64,000 nucleotides of DNA, taken from NCBI GenBank assembly GCA_007258455.2, contig VDFB02270651.1:488292905-488356904 (forward strand), read 5' to 3'. Position numbers and translations under genes: made by a program. The notes beneath the pieces are model-generated. The model made no database searches. It had not been told where the DNA came from and saw only the letters and a program-made list of their open reading frames with translations. This document shows, in pieces, positions 21,172-32,100 of this stretch; the stretch's first letter is position 1; every line of letters starts with the position of its first letter. The DNA is from Sequoia sempervirens (lineage: Eukaryota; Streptophyta; Pinopsida; Cupressales; Cupressaceae).

Positions 21172-21760
21172 TCAAAGATAGGTATAAATATCTGCATACC
21201 ATTGGGAATTAGGACCAACAATGAGACAAATCATTTTATATTGTGGTATATTGTAAGTAGGTTCTAAAAGAGGTTCTACCAGGAACTCATAGTAAGTGAC
21301 ATTACTTGGCATTTCTAGCGAACCAATTGTTTCCATTGCATCAACAACTCTGTTGTTATCTTTGGGAATTTTCTCAAAAGAGATTGATGTGAAATAGGCC
21401 TTGAATTCATCCACCATTCTCTTGTAAGGCATCAATTTTTCATCTTTTGTTTTATAGTCATCATTAACTTGTCTAATCACTAGCTGAGAGTCACCAAGAA
21501 CATGTAACTCAAGGATCCTCCATTGCATAGCTATACAGAGCCCCGAAAGTAATGCCTCATATTTTGCAATATTGTTGGTACATGGAAACTGTATCTTATA
21601 AGCTTTAGGTATACAATCCCATTGTGGAGTGACAAAGAGAATTCTAGCTCTAGAACCACCTTGTGTGACGGAGCCATCAAAATATAAAGTCCATAGATGT
21701 GTAGATTCCATGTTGAAGATTGATTCATCAGGAAAATCTATAATAAGAGGATGATCATCT
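21172..21760 (-). pseudogene. Element 2 second (archaeal-type) RNase H
   Basis: An extra RNase H placed between native RNase H and integrase, the normal Tat/Ogre order. Visible acidic residues are D in LYFDGSVT, E in AKYEALLSGL, D in VLGDSQLVI and D in NRVVDAM. The block CTNNIAKYEALLSGLCIAMQW is well preserved, although K replaces the usual E before the YEA. The domain is open from about 21760 to the stop at 21172. It is the paralogue of 37471-37895 in element 3 and of 381-905 in element 1. Confidence 0.85.
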
Positions 21761-22470
21761 ACTATAGGAGCATCGGCGAGTTGATCTATGATAGCTTGTC
21801 CTTTGATTGCTTTTCTTTCTATGTACTCAATATCAAACTCGCTAAGAATCATCACCCATTTAGCTAATCGTCATGTGAGTGTTGCTTTGTTCAAGAGGTA
21901 CTTAAGAGGATCAATTTTTGCAATGAGTTTTGTCTAGTGTGTAAGCATGTAATGTCTCAGCTTCTATGATGCAAAAACTACATCAAGGAATGCTCTTTCA
22001 ATAGGACTATAGTTGAGCTCATATCCCACTAGAGTACGACTGATGTAATAGATTGCACATTCCTTTCCTTTAGAGTCATGTTGTGCCAAAAGTTCCCCCA
22101 ATGTTGTGGTGGTTGTGGATATATATAGAAGTAAAGGCCTGTCATCTATAGGAGGTACTAATATTGGTGGTGTCATCAGATATACTTTGATTTTTTGAAA
22201 ATCTTGTTCACACTTGCCGTCCCATCTAAATGAAACATTCTTGTGTAATAGGTGCTAAAAGGGTTGACATTTATCTACAAGTTGTGCTATAAAACAACAG
22301 ATAGACTAAATTTTTCCTTGTAATGATCTCAATTGTCTGGTATTCTTAGGTGGAGGCATTTCAAGTATAGCCTTTATTTTTGTAGGATCAGCTTCAGTTC
22401 CTTTAGATGATACAATGTATCCAAGGAGTTTACTAGAGGTTACCCCAAATGCACATTTCTTTGGATTCAA
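21761..22470 (-). pseudogene. Element 2 native RNase H and connection
   Basis: The native Ty3/gypsy RNase H is recognised from LLLYISTTTTTLGELLAQHD, KECAIYYISRTLVGYELNYSPIERAFLDVVFA and then the segment SEFDIEYIERKAIKGQAIIDQLADAP leading into the second RNase H. The first acidic position expected in the LYIxxS region is not present, as is common in Tat elements that carry a second RNase H. That fits the view that the native domain is relaxed in this lineage. Internal stops interrupt it. Confidence 0.75.
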
Positions 22471-23160
22471 TCAGACATTGTATTGTTCTAATCTTGTGAA
22501 AATTTTATCCATGATCTCTAGATGTCCCACTCTGGTGTAGGATTTTCCCAAAAAATCACGTACATAGTCTTCCAAATATTTATGCATCATGTCATGGAAG
22601 ATAGTGGTCATTGCATGTTGGTAGGTAGCTTTGTCATTCTTCAACCCAAAGGGAATGACATTCCAAAAGAAGGTTCCACAAGGACAAGTGAATTTTGTCT
22701 TAATTTGATCTTTAGGAGCAATTTTAATTCGATTGTAGCCTAAAAAACCATCCATGAGGGATAACATTTTGTGCCTTGCTGTCAAATCCACTATCATGTT
22801 AATGTTTGGAAGTGGGTAGTCATCCTTGGGACAAGCTTTGTTTAAATCTCTAAAATTTGTGTAAACTTAGATGCCCCCATCAAGCTTTGAAACTGGTACT
22901 AAATTTGAAATCCAATCAGCATAGTCAATAGGTATGATAAATCCCACATCTAGCAAATTTTGTAATTCACCTTTTACCATTAGAGAAATGTGTGGGTACA
23001 TTTTTATCAACTTTTGTTTAACAGGTTTTACCCCCAGTGGCAAAGACAAGTGATGCATTACTAGATCTAGATCAATTCCTGGCATATCTGCATAGGACCA
23101 TGCAAAGTTAACTTGTCTTTCCTTGTAAAACTACATATGCTCTATTCTCTCTTCAGGTGT
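22471..23160 (-). pseudogene. pol: Element 2 reverse transcriptase
   Basis: Recognised from PGIDLDLVMHHLSL, VKQKLIKMYPHI, GFIIPIDYADWISNLVPVSK, then after a stop FRDLNKACPKDDYPLPNI, LMDGFLGYNRIKIAP and TFFWNVIPFGLKN. The catalytic YVDD reads YVRD (22555-22566): the first of the two adjacent Asp is Arg, so the copy is catalytically dead even apart from the stops. All segments lie in one frame, which is also that of protease and integrase. Confidence 0.88.
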
Positions 23161-23868
23161 TCATGATTCTACTAAATGAATTATCATTGGTTTTTCTTCT
23201 ATGCCCAGATTTGTTGGTACTATCTTCTCCACCAACATAGATGATTTTTCATGATATACTGCTAAGGGACGTGTGTCAAGCCTTCCATCCTTGGGTTGCT
23301 CAAAGAGGTTTTCACCCTTGGATATGTCCTTTATTTTTACCTTTTTTGGGTCTAATAGTGCCGCAGAGCAGTTTTCACTAGAAGACCTATTTATGTTTTT
23401 AATAATTTTGTGACTGAAAGGCTTGGCACTCCCCCCAAAATAAGTTGCACTGTTGAGTTCTATGATGAATCCTGCTTTATGATCCTCAAGGGTTGTGTCT
23501 TCTCGTGCTCCTAGAAAATTTGTGATTGCCTCATTATTTTCAAATACATCTAATTGTGATGGTCCCTTTTGATCAAAATCAATGAGTTCAGGGTGAACCA
23601 AGGGTAAAGAATCATGATTCGAGTCAAGATTTTGAATGGATTCAAGGGTACAAATATTATGATCAGGTTCAGGGGTAGGGACACTATCATAATCATAAAT
23701 TTCAATGAATTCATTGATGGAATTTTCCTTATTTTTCTTTGTAGCATTAGAGGACTCTACTTCCTTACTTGAAGCACATGTGGTACTCAAGGTCTTATCT
23801 TTCTGCACATCATATCCTAAACCAGGGACTTTTTGCATATGAGTGGGTTGTATTGGTTCTAAGATACC
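23161..23868 (-). pseudogene. Element 2 protease-RT linker
   Basis: An acidic spacer open from 23838 to 23161. It contains DVFENNEAITNFLGAREDTTLEDHKAGFIIELNSATYFGG, a block that recurs in element 3 (DTFQNDEALAEFLGLREG…ATYFGE, 35627). This shared block is the only conserved landmark. No enzyme fold is recognised. It ends in MIIHLVES before the RT spacer. Confidence 0.65.
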
Positions 23869-25203
23869 CTATTTCTGTAAGCCAAGAGGACTTTTACCAT
23901 AATATCCCATATGTTTCATAATATCAAATCCTTTACCATATTGTTCAATAGTTATCTTTATTTCAATATGTTCTTTTTCTATATCTTCATCTTTGTATAA
24001 CCAGTTTAGGAGATCAACTTCTTCTATTTCATTATAAAGGGCTCCCCATTTTTTTAAAGTAGTTGATTTATAAATCATTGTATTATTTGCATTTTATGTG
24101 GTCTTAGTAATTTGTGGTTTGCCATAGGTGTGGGGAGATAAAGGTAGCTTTCCAATGCAAAGGGAACGATTCAAGGTATATTCTCCTACTCCTTGTTCTT
24201 TTACCTGTATTTTGATCTCAGTTGCATTGGATTTTGAGGAAGATGCTTTTAAGGAGTGAGGATCAACATATGCTTGGGAAGGAAATGCTTCCCGGTTACT
24301 TGGGATTGTAATTTTAGTTTTAGGGCTTAGATTATGGCAAAACATGAAAGGGTTTGGATCTCCTTGTATTGTGATTTCAACACCATTGTGGGGGAATTTA
24401 ATGCATTGATGGTATGTAGAAGATACTACTTGCATTTCATGAATCCAAGGTCTTCCAGGGAGGATATTATAGGTCAGTGGGAGGTCAAGGACTTGGCAAA
24501 CAACATCCTTTACCATAGGGCCAATTCTAATTTGTAGAGTAACTGATCCTTTAGATGAGTGTTCCTCTTCATCATATGCCTTTATGGTAATATTTTTACT
24601 TGGATCAACTACATTTTCAGAGAACCCTAATTTTGTGATCAATTCTTGAGTACAAATATTAAGGATTGCTCCTCCATCTATCAAAACTCGCTTGATCTTA
24701 ACATTATGGATGAGGATGTCAATGTGTAAAGTTGTGTTATGTGGTTGTCGAAGGGATGAATCGTCATTTTCAATAAAAGTGAGAGTATGAGGAGAAGTGA
24801 TGTGTCCCACCATAGATTGTAATTGATCTACATGTAGGTTTGTAGGCACTGTAGTAGTAGCAAGCACTTTATCTAAGATAGCTTTAAGCTTAGGAGATAG
24901 GTGTAGTAGCTCGAGTATAGAAATTTGTGCGGGGGTTTTTCCCAAGTGCTCTATGAGGTTGTATTGCAAAGTGGGTGGAGTAGGTTTTGCATCAGGACCT
25001 TTAAGGATAACAGTGCCTTTGCGGGTAGTAACCTTGCAATCAGGTTCTTTTCCTTTTATGATGAAAGTGTTGACATGATTATCAGCCTCACTAATGTTAT
25101 GTATGGTATAATCATACTTAGCAGTAATATAGTTTACACCATCACCAAATTCAAGAGCCTTTCCTTTATCCTTGTCATGCTTAGGGAAAGGGTTTTTAAA
25201 CAC
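23869..25203 (-). pseudogene. Element 2 protease with G-patch-like tail
   Basis: A retropepsin-like domain with LIDGGAILNICTQELITKLGF, where DGGA stands for the usual DSGA/DTGA, followed by DVVCQVLDLPLTYNILPGRPW, the conserved second block (LGRPW). After TYGKPQITKT and a short gap comes YGKGFDIMKHMGYYGKSPLG, which resembles a G-patch and has a counterpart in element 3. It shares the frame of RT and integrase. The domain itself is open for 369 codons, the longest frame left in this element. Confidence 0.85.
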
Positions 25204-26463
25204 CTCACAATCAAAGTTACTAGAAGGAGTGTGTTTGTCAACTGCTATCTTACCATTATCAATAAGGTCCTGTATTAAATGTCAAAGTTTATGGAAGCTA
25301 TTTATATTATGTCCTTTGTGTCTATGATAGTCACAAAGTTGATCTCCATTCCACCATGGGGGTTTGACTTTTGGATTATATTCCTTGATTTTAGGTAATG
25401 TTATAATATTGGTTTCAAGAAGTCCTTTTAATGTAGATTCAAGTGATTGTCCCAATGGTGTAAAATTTCATTTAGGGAAACTTATCTATTTTTATTGTCC
25501 TTGATCTGAAGATGGACCTTTGAGATTGTAAACAATCGATGATGTTTTAGTTGCTTTTGCATCGACAACTCCATCTTTGACTACATTCTTGTTCTTAAAC
25601 AAAAAAGGGGTCTTGTTGTTTGAATTCAATTTTTGATCTTTTTCATTATTAAGTTTAATAGTTCCATCATCGATGAGGGTTTTTTCAATTCAAAATCCCA
25701 TTTCTATGGCTTCATCAAAGGAATCCAAGCATTTGAGGTGAAGTTCCCTTATGATTTCTTTATTCAAATTTTGACAAAAGAGGTCAACCAATTCTTGATC
25801 AGGAATGGAATAATACAATTTCATTTTGTTAAATGTCTCCATCTTTGTAAAAATGACACAAAAGATTCACCTTGTTTTTGTTTGGTGTTGAAAAGGTTTG
25901 TCATTGTCACTTTAAGGTCACAATTGAAACTATAATTGGAGACAAATCTATCAGCCAATTCTTGAAAAGATTTGATGGTCAGGGTAATCATGAAAACCAT
26001 TCCATAGCCTCTCCTCCTAGACTACGAGGAAATATTCTCATAAGGTACGTTTCATCAACTGCAAATTCCATGGTAGTGGCACAAAATTGTCTTAAGTGGT
26101 TCTTAGGATCTCCTTTTCCATTATATTTGTCAAGTTTTGGTATGTCCCAATGGTTAGGAAAAGGTGGCATTGGTATGCTTGGATCGAAGGGATAGGACAT
26201 ATGTCTTCAATGGAGAACTTGTGAGTCAATGTTTTACTATTCCTGAGAGTATCCAATTCTTGTCGTGATGTTCTAAGCTCATCCAAAATAGGATCATTTG
26301 TAGGTGCAGGTTTTGATGTCTTTCAAGTTCACTTGTAACTAGGTTGTAGATAAAAGGGTCTATGATCTTTGATCCTACCATCGTTGTTTGTTTTGGGATT
26401 CTTAGATTCAATAGATTTAGGTTGGTCATTCATTTTGAGTAATGATATGTCAAAATCAGGAGG
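25204..26463 (-). pseudogene. gag: Element 2 gag, main part
   Basis: The gag domain is clear: PKLDKYNGKGDPKNHLRQFCATTMEF, then FPRSLGGEAMEWFS, SFQELADRFVSNYSF and SFVSFLQRW. A zinc-finger-like block (CDYHRHKGHNINSF, WWNGDQL before it) lies near 25320. Frame changes occur at about 26200-26290 and again before 25203. The N-terminal 80 or so codons lie beyond the small copia-type element, at 29040-29277. Coiled-coil-like DELRTSRQELDTLRNS occurs near 26280. Confidence 0.8.
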
Positions 26464-26468
26464 CATTT

Positions 26469-26749
26469 TGTTGGTGTAATTAAGATTTAATTACACTTTA
26501 CATAATTTTACTTAGGCTTTATTTAATTCCTAAGTTATAGGTTCTCATCTTTATCTTTTGAGCTATCTTGTTGCTCAAGATAAGATTCGGGTTTGCATCT
26601 TTGCTTTTATAAAGCAAATCATTCTCTTGTAATATTTAGTACTTTGAATATATCAAATTGCATGTTTTTTATGCAAATCTTTGCTTTTTCTGATTTTCTC
26701 TTCTGTGGAAGGTCTTTTTGGTTTGCAAATTTGATCTTGGTTTCTAGCA
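26469..26749 (+). repeat. 5' LTR of the small copia-type element
   Basis: Starts TGTTGG and ends TAGCA. It lacks the internal duplication of a GATTTTCTCTTCTGTGGAAGG block seen in the 3' LTR. TATAAAGC near 26610 may serve as TATA box. Confidence 0.9.
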
Positions 26750-26761
26750 TGGTATCAAAGC
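26750..26761 (+). other. Primer-binding site (initiator tRNA-Met type)
   Basis: TGGTATCAAAGC directly abuts the LTR. It differs by one base from TGGTATCAGAGC, the standard copia site complementary to initiator tRNA-Met. Confidence 0.85.
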
Positions 26762-28725
26762 CTCGATTTGCAGCCACTTCTCAGCTTTTTTGGAGGAACA
26801 TAGTGCAGAGCTCATTCGGAGTCCCTCGAGGGTTTCATTCCTTGAGCATCATTCTGGAGCATCTTGGATCAGATTAGGGTTTTCTGTTGGATTCAGAGCA
26901 CTGGAAAAAGTTAGAAATGGCTTTTATTTTATTCATTTTCTTTACCGTTTGCCAGATCTGCGACGTTTGTAAGCTCGGTGATTTTTCTAATAGATCTGGG
27001 GGTCGCCTTATTTTTGGAGCACTTTGGGCCCAAACATACCTCGTCGTTGGATTCGCAGCGCCCAAAACCCCTATTTCCATATAAAATTTTGTCCAGTTTG
27101 GGAAAAATCGTTTGGAGAGGCAAAAAAAATTTCCCAAGGGTCGTACGACCCCCAGGTATGCTTCACGAGGTTCAAATTTTTTAAAAAAATTTAAAAAAAA
27201 ATAAAAAAATCAAAATTTGGGTGCAGTTTTTGCACGGCTAGTTGAAAAGGGCAACGCTGCCGCTACACCGCCCAGCGGCCACCACCACACCACCGGGCCA
27301 CCACTGCCACCAGCGGAATTCTTCAAACCATCACCACTCTCAGTTTAAGCCCTTGCGGGCTCTCTGCAGATTGTTGGAGGTCATATCCGAGACCGGGAGC
27401 TGGCCCCCAACCCCCGTCAGCAACTCTAGCCCCTGCGGTGGTCACGTGAATGACCAGGGGTCACGCCCAGCGCCCAGCCAACAGTCTCTAGCCCTAACCC
27501 CAGTCATGTGGGTGACCAGGGGCTCTACCCCAGGAGCCAAACACTTTAGCCCCTAGTCCACCCATGCGACTAGGGGCCTTATTTTTTTAGCCCCTGAGGG
27601 CTTCACATGGTCAAATCGGACCTTTTTGGAGCAGTTTTGCGGAAACAGACATAACTTTCACATACGGTAATGTTTTTTTGCAAACAAGATATAGCTGGAA
27701 ATCTGTTTCCAAGCTCTACGCAATGGTTCAGGTTTGATTTTCTGGTTTTTCCTTTTTGATTCTTTTTTCTTCCTTGGAAGTTAGATGTTTTTTGTTTTCA
27801 CTCCAGGACGCATATCTTTTGACTCACTTATCCATTTTTCGCAATTTTCACGGCGTTGGAAAGATATTTTCAACCTCTATGCAGATCTGAGATCATTTCC
27901 AAAAAATGTGTAACTTATTTTATGCATGCATTCTTTTTTGTTTCATGTGCTAGGTTTGGATTTTCACCTATGTTTATGTAGTTTTGCATTATCTCCTTAT
28001 GCAATCATTGGGTATTTTAATAATGAACTGATATAAAGTTCCATTAAGGGTGGTTCTTGCATCCATCTTTCATGTTTGTGACAACTCACATGAGTTTTTT
28101 TGGTTTCTTGTTGTCTCCTTCTAGCTTCTTTCTTGCTTCGCTGGACACATTGTTGGTTTGCTTTGGTTCACACTTCACATTGGGATTTTATAGTCCTTGA
28201 TCCGCATTGGTTTAGATCTTTATCATTTGAAGGCCATTTTTTTATGGTTAATGTTCCAGAATCTTGGTGGTACTCTTCCTATGGGCAGTTTTAGTTTTAT
28301 TTTGGCATTGGCTTCGAGAGACACAACTTCTAGACTTATCATTATGGGTCCATTCATCCTTTCATCTACTGTTGCTTATAGATCCCAAGGTTGATCCAGT
28401 TTGTGAGTTTTCCAGTGTTCCATGGCATTGGCTCTACTGTCACATTAACATGATTCTGGTGTTGGTTTCAGTTGTAAACAAAGGTATCTTTCCTTGCTTG
28501 TTGGATTGTGGTTCCAGTGTTACTCCACAGTGTTCTTCCAGTGCCTCTTTGCAGCAGTCATCTCATTGTAGGGGGGTTTTGTCCCACTGGGTTTTCCTTC
28601 TCTACTTCATTTCTACTTGGGTACCTAATCAGGCCTTGTTACTAGGACCCATTCATGCTTTGTTGCATTCATCTTAGTTTTAGGTGCATGCTTTGTTAGT
28701 CTCCCTAAGTTGCACTTATGGGGGG
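26762..28725 (+). other. Interior of the small copia-type element
   Basis: Non-coding by inspection. A GC-rich part (27240-27600) contains three consecutive hairpins with CCCC…GGGG stems. The remainder has TTTT-rich stretches and GTGTTCCA/CAGTGTT words (28380-28570). Frames of up to 137 codons exist but show no recognised domain. Confidence 0.5.
27430..27576 (+). repeat. Three-hairpin GC-rich repeat
   Basis: Three successive units, each starting TCTAGCCC or TTTAGCCC, fold as CCCCT…GGTCA/TGACC-AGGGG (27430-27460), CCCC-A-GTCA/TGAC-CA-GGGG (27498-27522) and CCCCTAGTC/GACTAGGGG (27550-27576, nine perfect pairs). Confidence 0.6.
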
Positions 28726-29034
28726 TGTTGGTGTAATTAATATTTAATTACACTTTGCATAAGTTTACTTAGGCTTTATTTAATTCCTAAGTTATAGGTT
28801 CTCATCTTTATCTTTTGAGCTATCTTGTTGCTCAAGATAAGATTAGGGTTTTCATATTTTATTTTATAAAGCAAATCATTCTCTTGTAATATTTAGTACT
28901 TCAAATATATCAAATTGCATGTTTTTATGAAAATCTCTGGTTTTTCTAATTTTCTCTTATGTGGAAGGCTTTTTTTGATTTTCTCTTCTGTGGAAGGTCT
29001 TTTCGGTTTGCAAATATGATATTGGTTTCTAACA
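28726..29034 (+). repeat. 3' LTR of the small copia-type element
   Basis: Follows the purine tract TTATGGGGGG. It is 28 bp longer than the 5' LTR because TTTTCTCTT(A/C)TGTGGAAGG occurs twice (about 28955-29000). Confidence 0.9.
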
Positions 29035-29039
29035 CATTT

Positions 29040-29277
29040 TTATTCCTTCATCAGTAAGGGCCTTGAAGTATTGTTGTGGGTTACATTTGACTACCTCCAT
29101 AAGAATTTTAGTGAATATATTATCGTTGAGAGTTTCATTTATGGTGGATTGTTTTATTTCTTCACTATCATTTTCACTTGTTTCACTAGTTGCAACACTA
29201 ATGTGATCTTCCCCATCAAAGTCTTTTTCCCAAGGGTTCCCTTCTTGAAATTTTTTTGCTCTTGTTCTAGGGGTCAT
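29040..29277 (-). pseudogene. gag: Element 2 gag, N-terminal end
   Basis: Probable start ATG at 29277 (MTPRTRAKKFQEGNPWEKDF), then an acidic stretch (SVATSETSENDSEEIKQS) and FTKILMEVVKCNPQQYFKALTDEG. On the far side of the small element the text resumes at 26463 with MPPDFDISLLKMNDQ. The start is chosen because sequence beyond it (29278 upward) loses protein character and leads into the leader. Function beyond gag N-terminus is unknown. Confidence 0.6.
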
Positions 29278-31191
29278 AGGTGATTTGTTATGATTTTCAA
29301 TCCAAGGTAATGTATGAGACCTAAGAATAGGATGAAAATGAAAAGGATATTCTAAGATGGGATATGAAAATGGTATGGTATGATACGACAAGTTAAGAAT
29401 GCAAAAGCTAAAAGGAAACTCTAGGTCCAAAATTGGTTATTATGTAAAGGCTTTACTTGTGTTATGATGGATAGACACAATGACCAATAATCAAGAGAGG
29501 GTATGTAGGAGATTATGGAATCCAAAAGGATTTCTCTACTCAAGGATGATGGTATGTTTCCCTAACTCAAGGATGGTGAACCTCAAGTGATGCAGGTGAT
29601 AGATAGCTAATAGTTTTATTTCAAGACCTAGGAAGAGTAGCATAAGTGCAAGCTACAGGTTTTATTTGATCGATGAAGAATATGCAAAGGGATAAATTCT
29701 TAGAACATGCAAAGGTTAGGTGAGATGGTCTTGATATGCAAAAGGGGTTGAACATGAAATAACTAGGAACATGCAAGTACTAGGATGAAAGGGATATGAA
29801 TATGTAAGGACCATGAATATGCAAGGACTAGGTGGAATGCAAGGATTGAAAGATAAAAACTGAAGGATGAAGACCCCAAGAAATCTAAGTGATAGGTTCA
29901 CATGGGATGTTTATGTTGTTGGACCTTTTGAGGTTTGCAAATTTTGAGATGTTGCAAGTTTCTCGGTGTGATGTTTGTTTGAGGTCGATTGTTTGTGTTC
30001 AAATTTGTGAATGTGGTGAATATTGTTTGAAAATCTAGAAAAAACTTGACAAGCATGATGTTTTGGTGTATGCAAACGCACATGAGACAAGCACAATCAT
30101 AATAGGCCAATAGGCCAAGGGTTTGTATACTTGATATAGCCCACCAATATACCCTGGATTGGTGCTAAACACCTGTCCATCTCGAGAGTGGATAGCTTAG
30201 AAGTTTGGTGGCATTGGCTCCCCTCCACGGCTCATTAATGTCATTCAAGCACACCAACTTCAAATTCTTGGGTAGTGACTTCCCAGGAACTGCTATCTCT
30301 ACTCAAGGGGATCAGTAGTGAGTGTCTTCGGACATCATACTGTACCCTGTACTATACCAAGCAATGATTGAAGAATGGTTGGCCTCTAAAACAAAAGGTG
30401 GTTAGTACTGGAATTCTATTCATAGGGCATGATCAATGTGGCGAGAGTCCCCTTTCGGATGCATCTCATCAGAAGCATATGCATGATTCTTGGGCTTTCC
30501 CCAAGAATCCACTTTTATATACCGGCTAGAAGTCCCTCAGGTTCAAGGTGCTACCGGTTTGAGTCGTCCTAGGGTGAGTAATTTTTACCACTAGAATAGG
30601 CCCAAGTTCTAGATTCAATAACCATTTCTCTTGCACCTAGGATCACACAAGTGCGCAAGGGGAGAGGATACTTTGATTATTAAATCGGGGTGACACATAA
30701 AATAGATGGGTTTGGTTTCTAATCACCGAGTTTTGCACAAGGTGAGAGTATAATCCCTACCATCCCAAGCACAACAAATAGTGTTCATTGACCCCCTAGT
30801 TAAGCCTATGTGGAAGAAGAGAATTGTTCATTTTTAATGCACCAATTGAAGTGTTTTCTAATCTAAAAGACAATTGGTTTCAAAATCATGTCTTCGACGA
30901 ACGTCCTGCATCAAAATCTCATTAGTAGTTTCATGCCTCCTTTCTCTGACAAGGTTATGTTTTGATTTTCAATTCTTTGCCAAACGAACCTAGCAAGAGA
31001 AACCAAATTAAAAATATTAGTCACAAAACCAAAACTTGACCAAAATGAAAACTAACATAAATTTAAAGAAAATTAATCTAGGAGAAAAAAGCTAATCTAA
31101 GATAAAAAGCTAATTTAAAATTAAAAGTTAATTAAATTAAAAATCTAAAGTTAGAGATTAAAAACTAATCTAGATTCAAAGTTAATCCAAT
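29278..31191 (-). other. 5' leader of element 2
   Basis: A 1.9-kb untranslated leader between the LTR edge at 31191 and gag. It contains a candidate PBS TGGATTAACTTTGAATC next to the LTR (31172-31189), an AT-rich degenerate repeat AAAAGCTAATCTAAG (about 31060-31180), the conserved block 29935-30910 and the TATA-plus-hairpin site. GCAAGGACTAGG-type words repeat at 29700-29850. No frame is conserved with elements 3 or 4. Confidence 0.6.
30485..30525 (-). promoter_or_regulatory. TATA-like motif plus hairpin, element 2 copy
   Basis: Element strand: CCGGTATATAAAAGT (30525-30511) followed by GATTCTTGGG, loop GAAAG, CCCAAGAATC (30509-30485), ten perfect pairs. Counterparts in elements 3 and 4 keep the arrangement with different stem bases. 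Confidence 0.65.
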
Positions 31192-32100
31192 TGTAGAGCC
31201 ATAAAAATGCATGGTTCTATGAAGTAAGAACCACCATTTTAACCCACATCAATAGAGCCATTCTAATTAAAAGAAAAACTAGAAATACAAATCTAAACTA
31301 CAAAAACAAAATAATGCTTTTAAAAGAAATCAATCTCCATTGTCTCCCTATCACCAAGATCTTTGTTTATGCATTTGCTCTTAGATTTTATGAGCACAAA
31401 ATGCAATAAAGAGGCTATGGTGAATGAGAAATGCAATCAAGATGCAAAGATGATATAAGTATGCAAATTTGTGAGCAAAATTTGTGAGAGCCAAAATGAG
31501 ACGGAAATCCCATTTTAAATAGGAGTTCCCTGAAGATGGAGAGGGGTTGAAGATGAAATGTGGGATAAAAGATGTGAGAGAAAGAAATGCCATTATCCCA
31601 CATTGTTGGATTAAATGTTATGGATGATAATGAAAGTGATAAAGGGTTATTAGATTAAAATGTACCTAAATGATTAAATATGAATAAAATGATTTCAAGA
31701 TGCTTTACTAAAATGCAATATTTCATGAATGATTTATGCAAATGATATGATTAATATGCAAGTTATGATAATTATTTTATTATGAAATAATAATCAATGA
31801 CTATGATAATTTATTTATTAATGGAGATGAATATGAAACAATTATGGATGATAATGATAATTGATTTAATACATGGAGATGATGTTTATGACTTATTATG
31901 CAAATGTATTATGAAGGATAGTACAAATGGACATGAACATTAATGCAATAGATATTGAACGAGCATGAGATGGTTCAATGATTTGATGAAATGCATGAAT
32001 AGAAGAAAGTATTGAATGAATTGATTAAGTAAATAATAATACCTAGTTAATCAATAGACAAATATCATTACGACTGTGAGGACAAATTTTAGTTTCTACA
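31192..32100 (-). repeat. 5' LTR of element 2
   Basis: The 909-bp copy runs on the element strand from TGTAGAAACTAAAATTTG at 32100 to GGCTCTACA at 31192. It is followed by the second CTTTC duplication at 32101 and then by resumed element 3 gag. Confidence 0.92.

Larger units (their letters stand above)
26469..29034 (+). mobile_element. Small non-autonomous copia-type LTR element in element 2 gag
   Basis: LTRs at 26469-26749 (281 bp) and 28726-29034 (309 bp) begin TGTTGGTGTAATTAA and end CTAGCA or CTAACA. They are flanked by CATTT duplications (26464-26468 and 29035-29039). The 5' LTR is followed at once by TGGTATCAAAGC, and a GGGGGG tract precedes the 3' LTR. The 2-kb interior shows no gag, protease, integrase or RT, so it would depend on other elements. 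The orientation is opposite to element 2. It is the innermost and so the youngest of the three nested layers. Confidence 0.93.
17515..32100 (-). mobile_element. Element 2: Tat-type Ty3/gypsy retrotransposon inserted in element 3 gag
   Basis: LTRs of 899 bp (17515-18413) and 909 bp (31192-32100) are flanked by the 5-bp duplication CTTTC (17510-17514 and 32101-32105). Between them on the minus strand lie a leader, gag, protease with G-patch-like motif, RT, RNase H, a second RNase H, integrase, a 3' region with tandem repeats and a polypurine tract. The pol part keeps one frame from 25203 to about 20230. Gag has several frameshifts and is split by a small copia-type element. RT and integrase catalytic residues are mutated. 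Confidence 0.92.

Noticed and set aside
27242..27556. 104-codon Pro/His-rich frame in the small copia-type element
   Set aside because: GC-rich hairpin sequence keeps the frame open, with no gag-like motif. Structured RNA explains it better.
28100..28677. Overlapping plus-strand frames of 64-137 codons
   Set aside because: Low-complexity Ser/Leu/Trp-rich translations in several frames, with no recognised domain.
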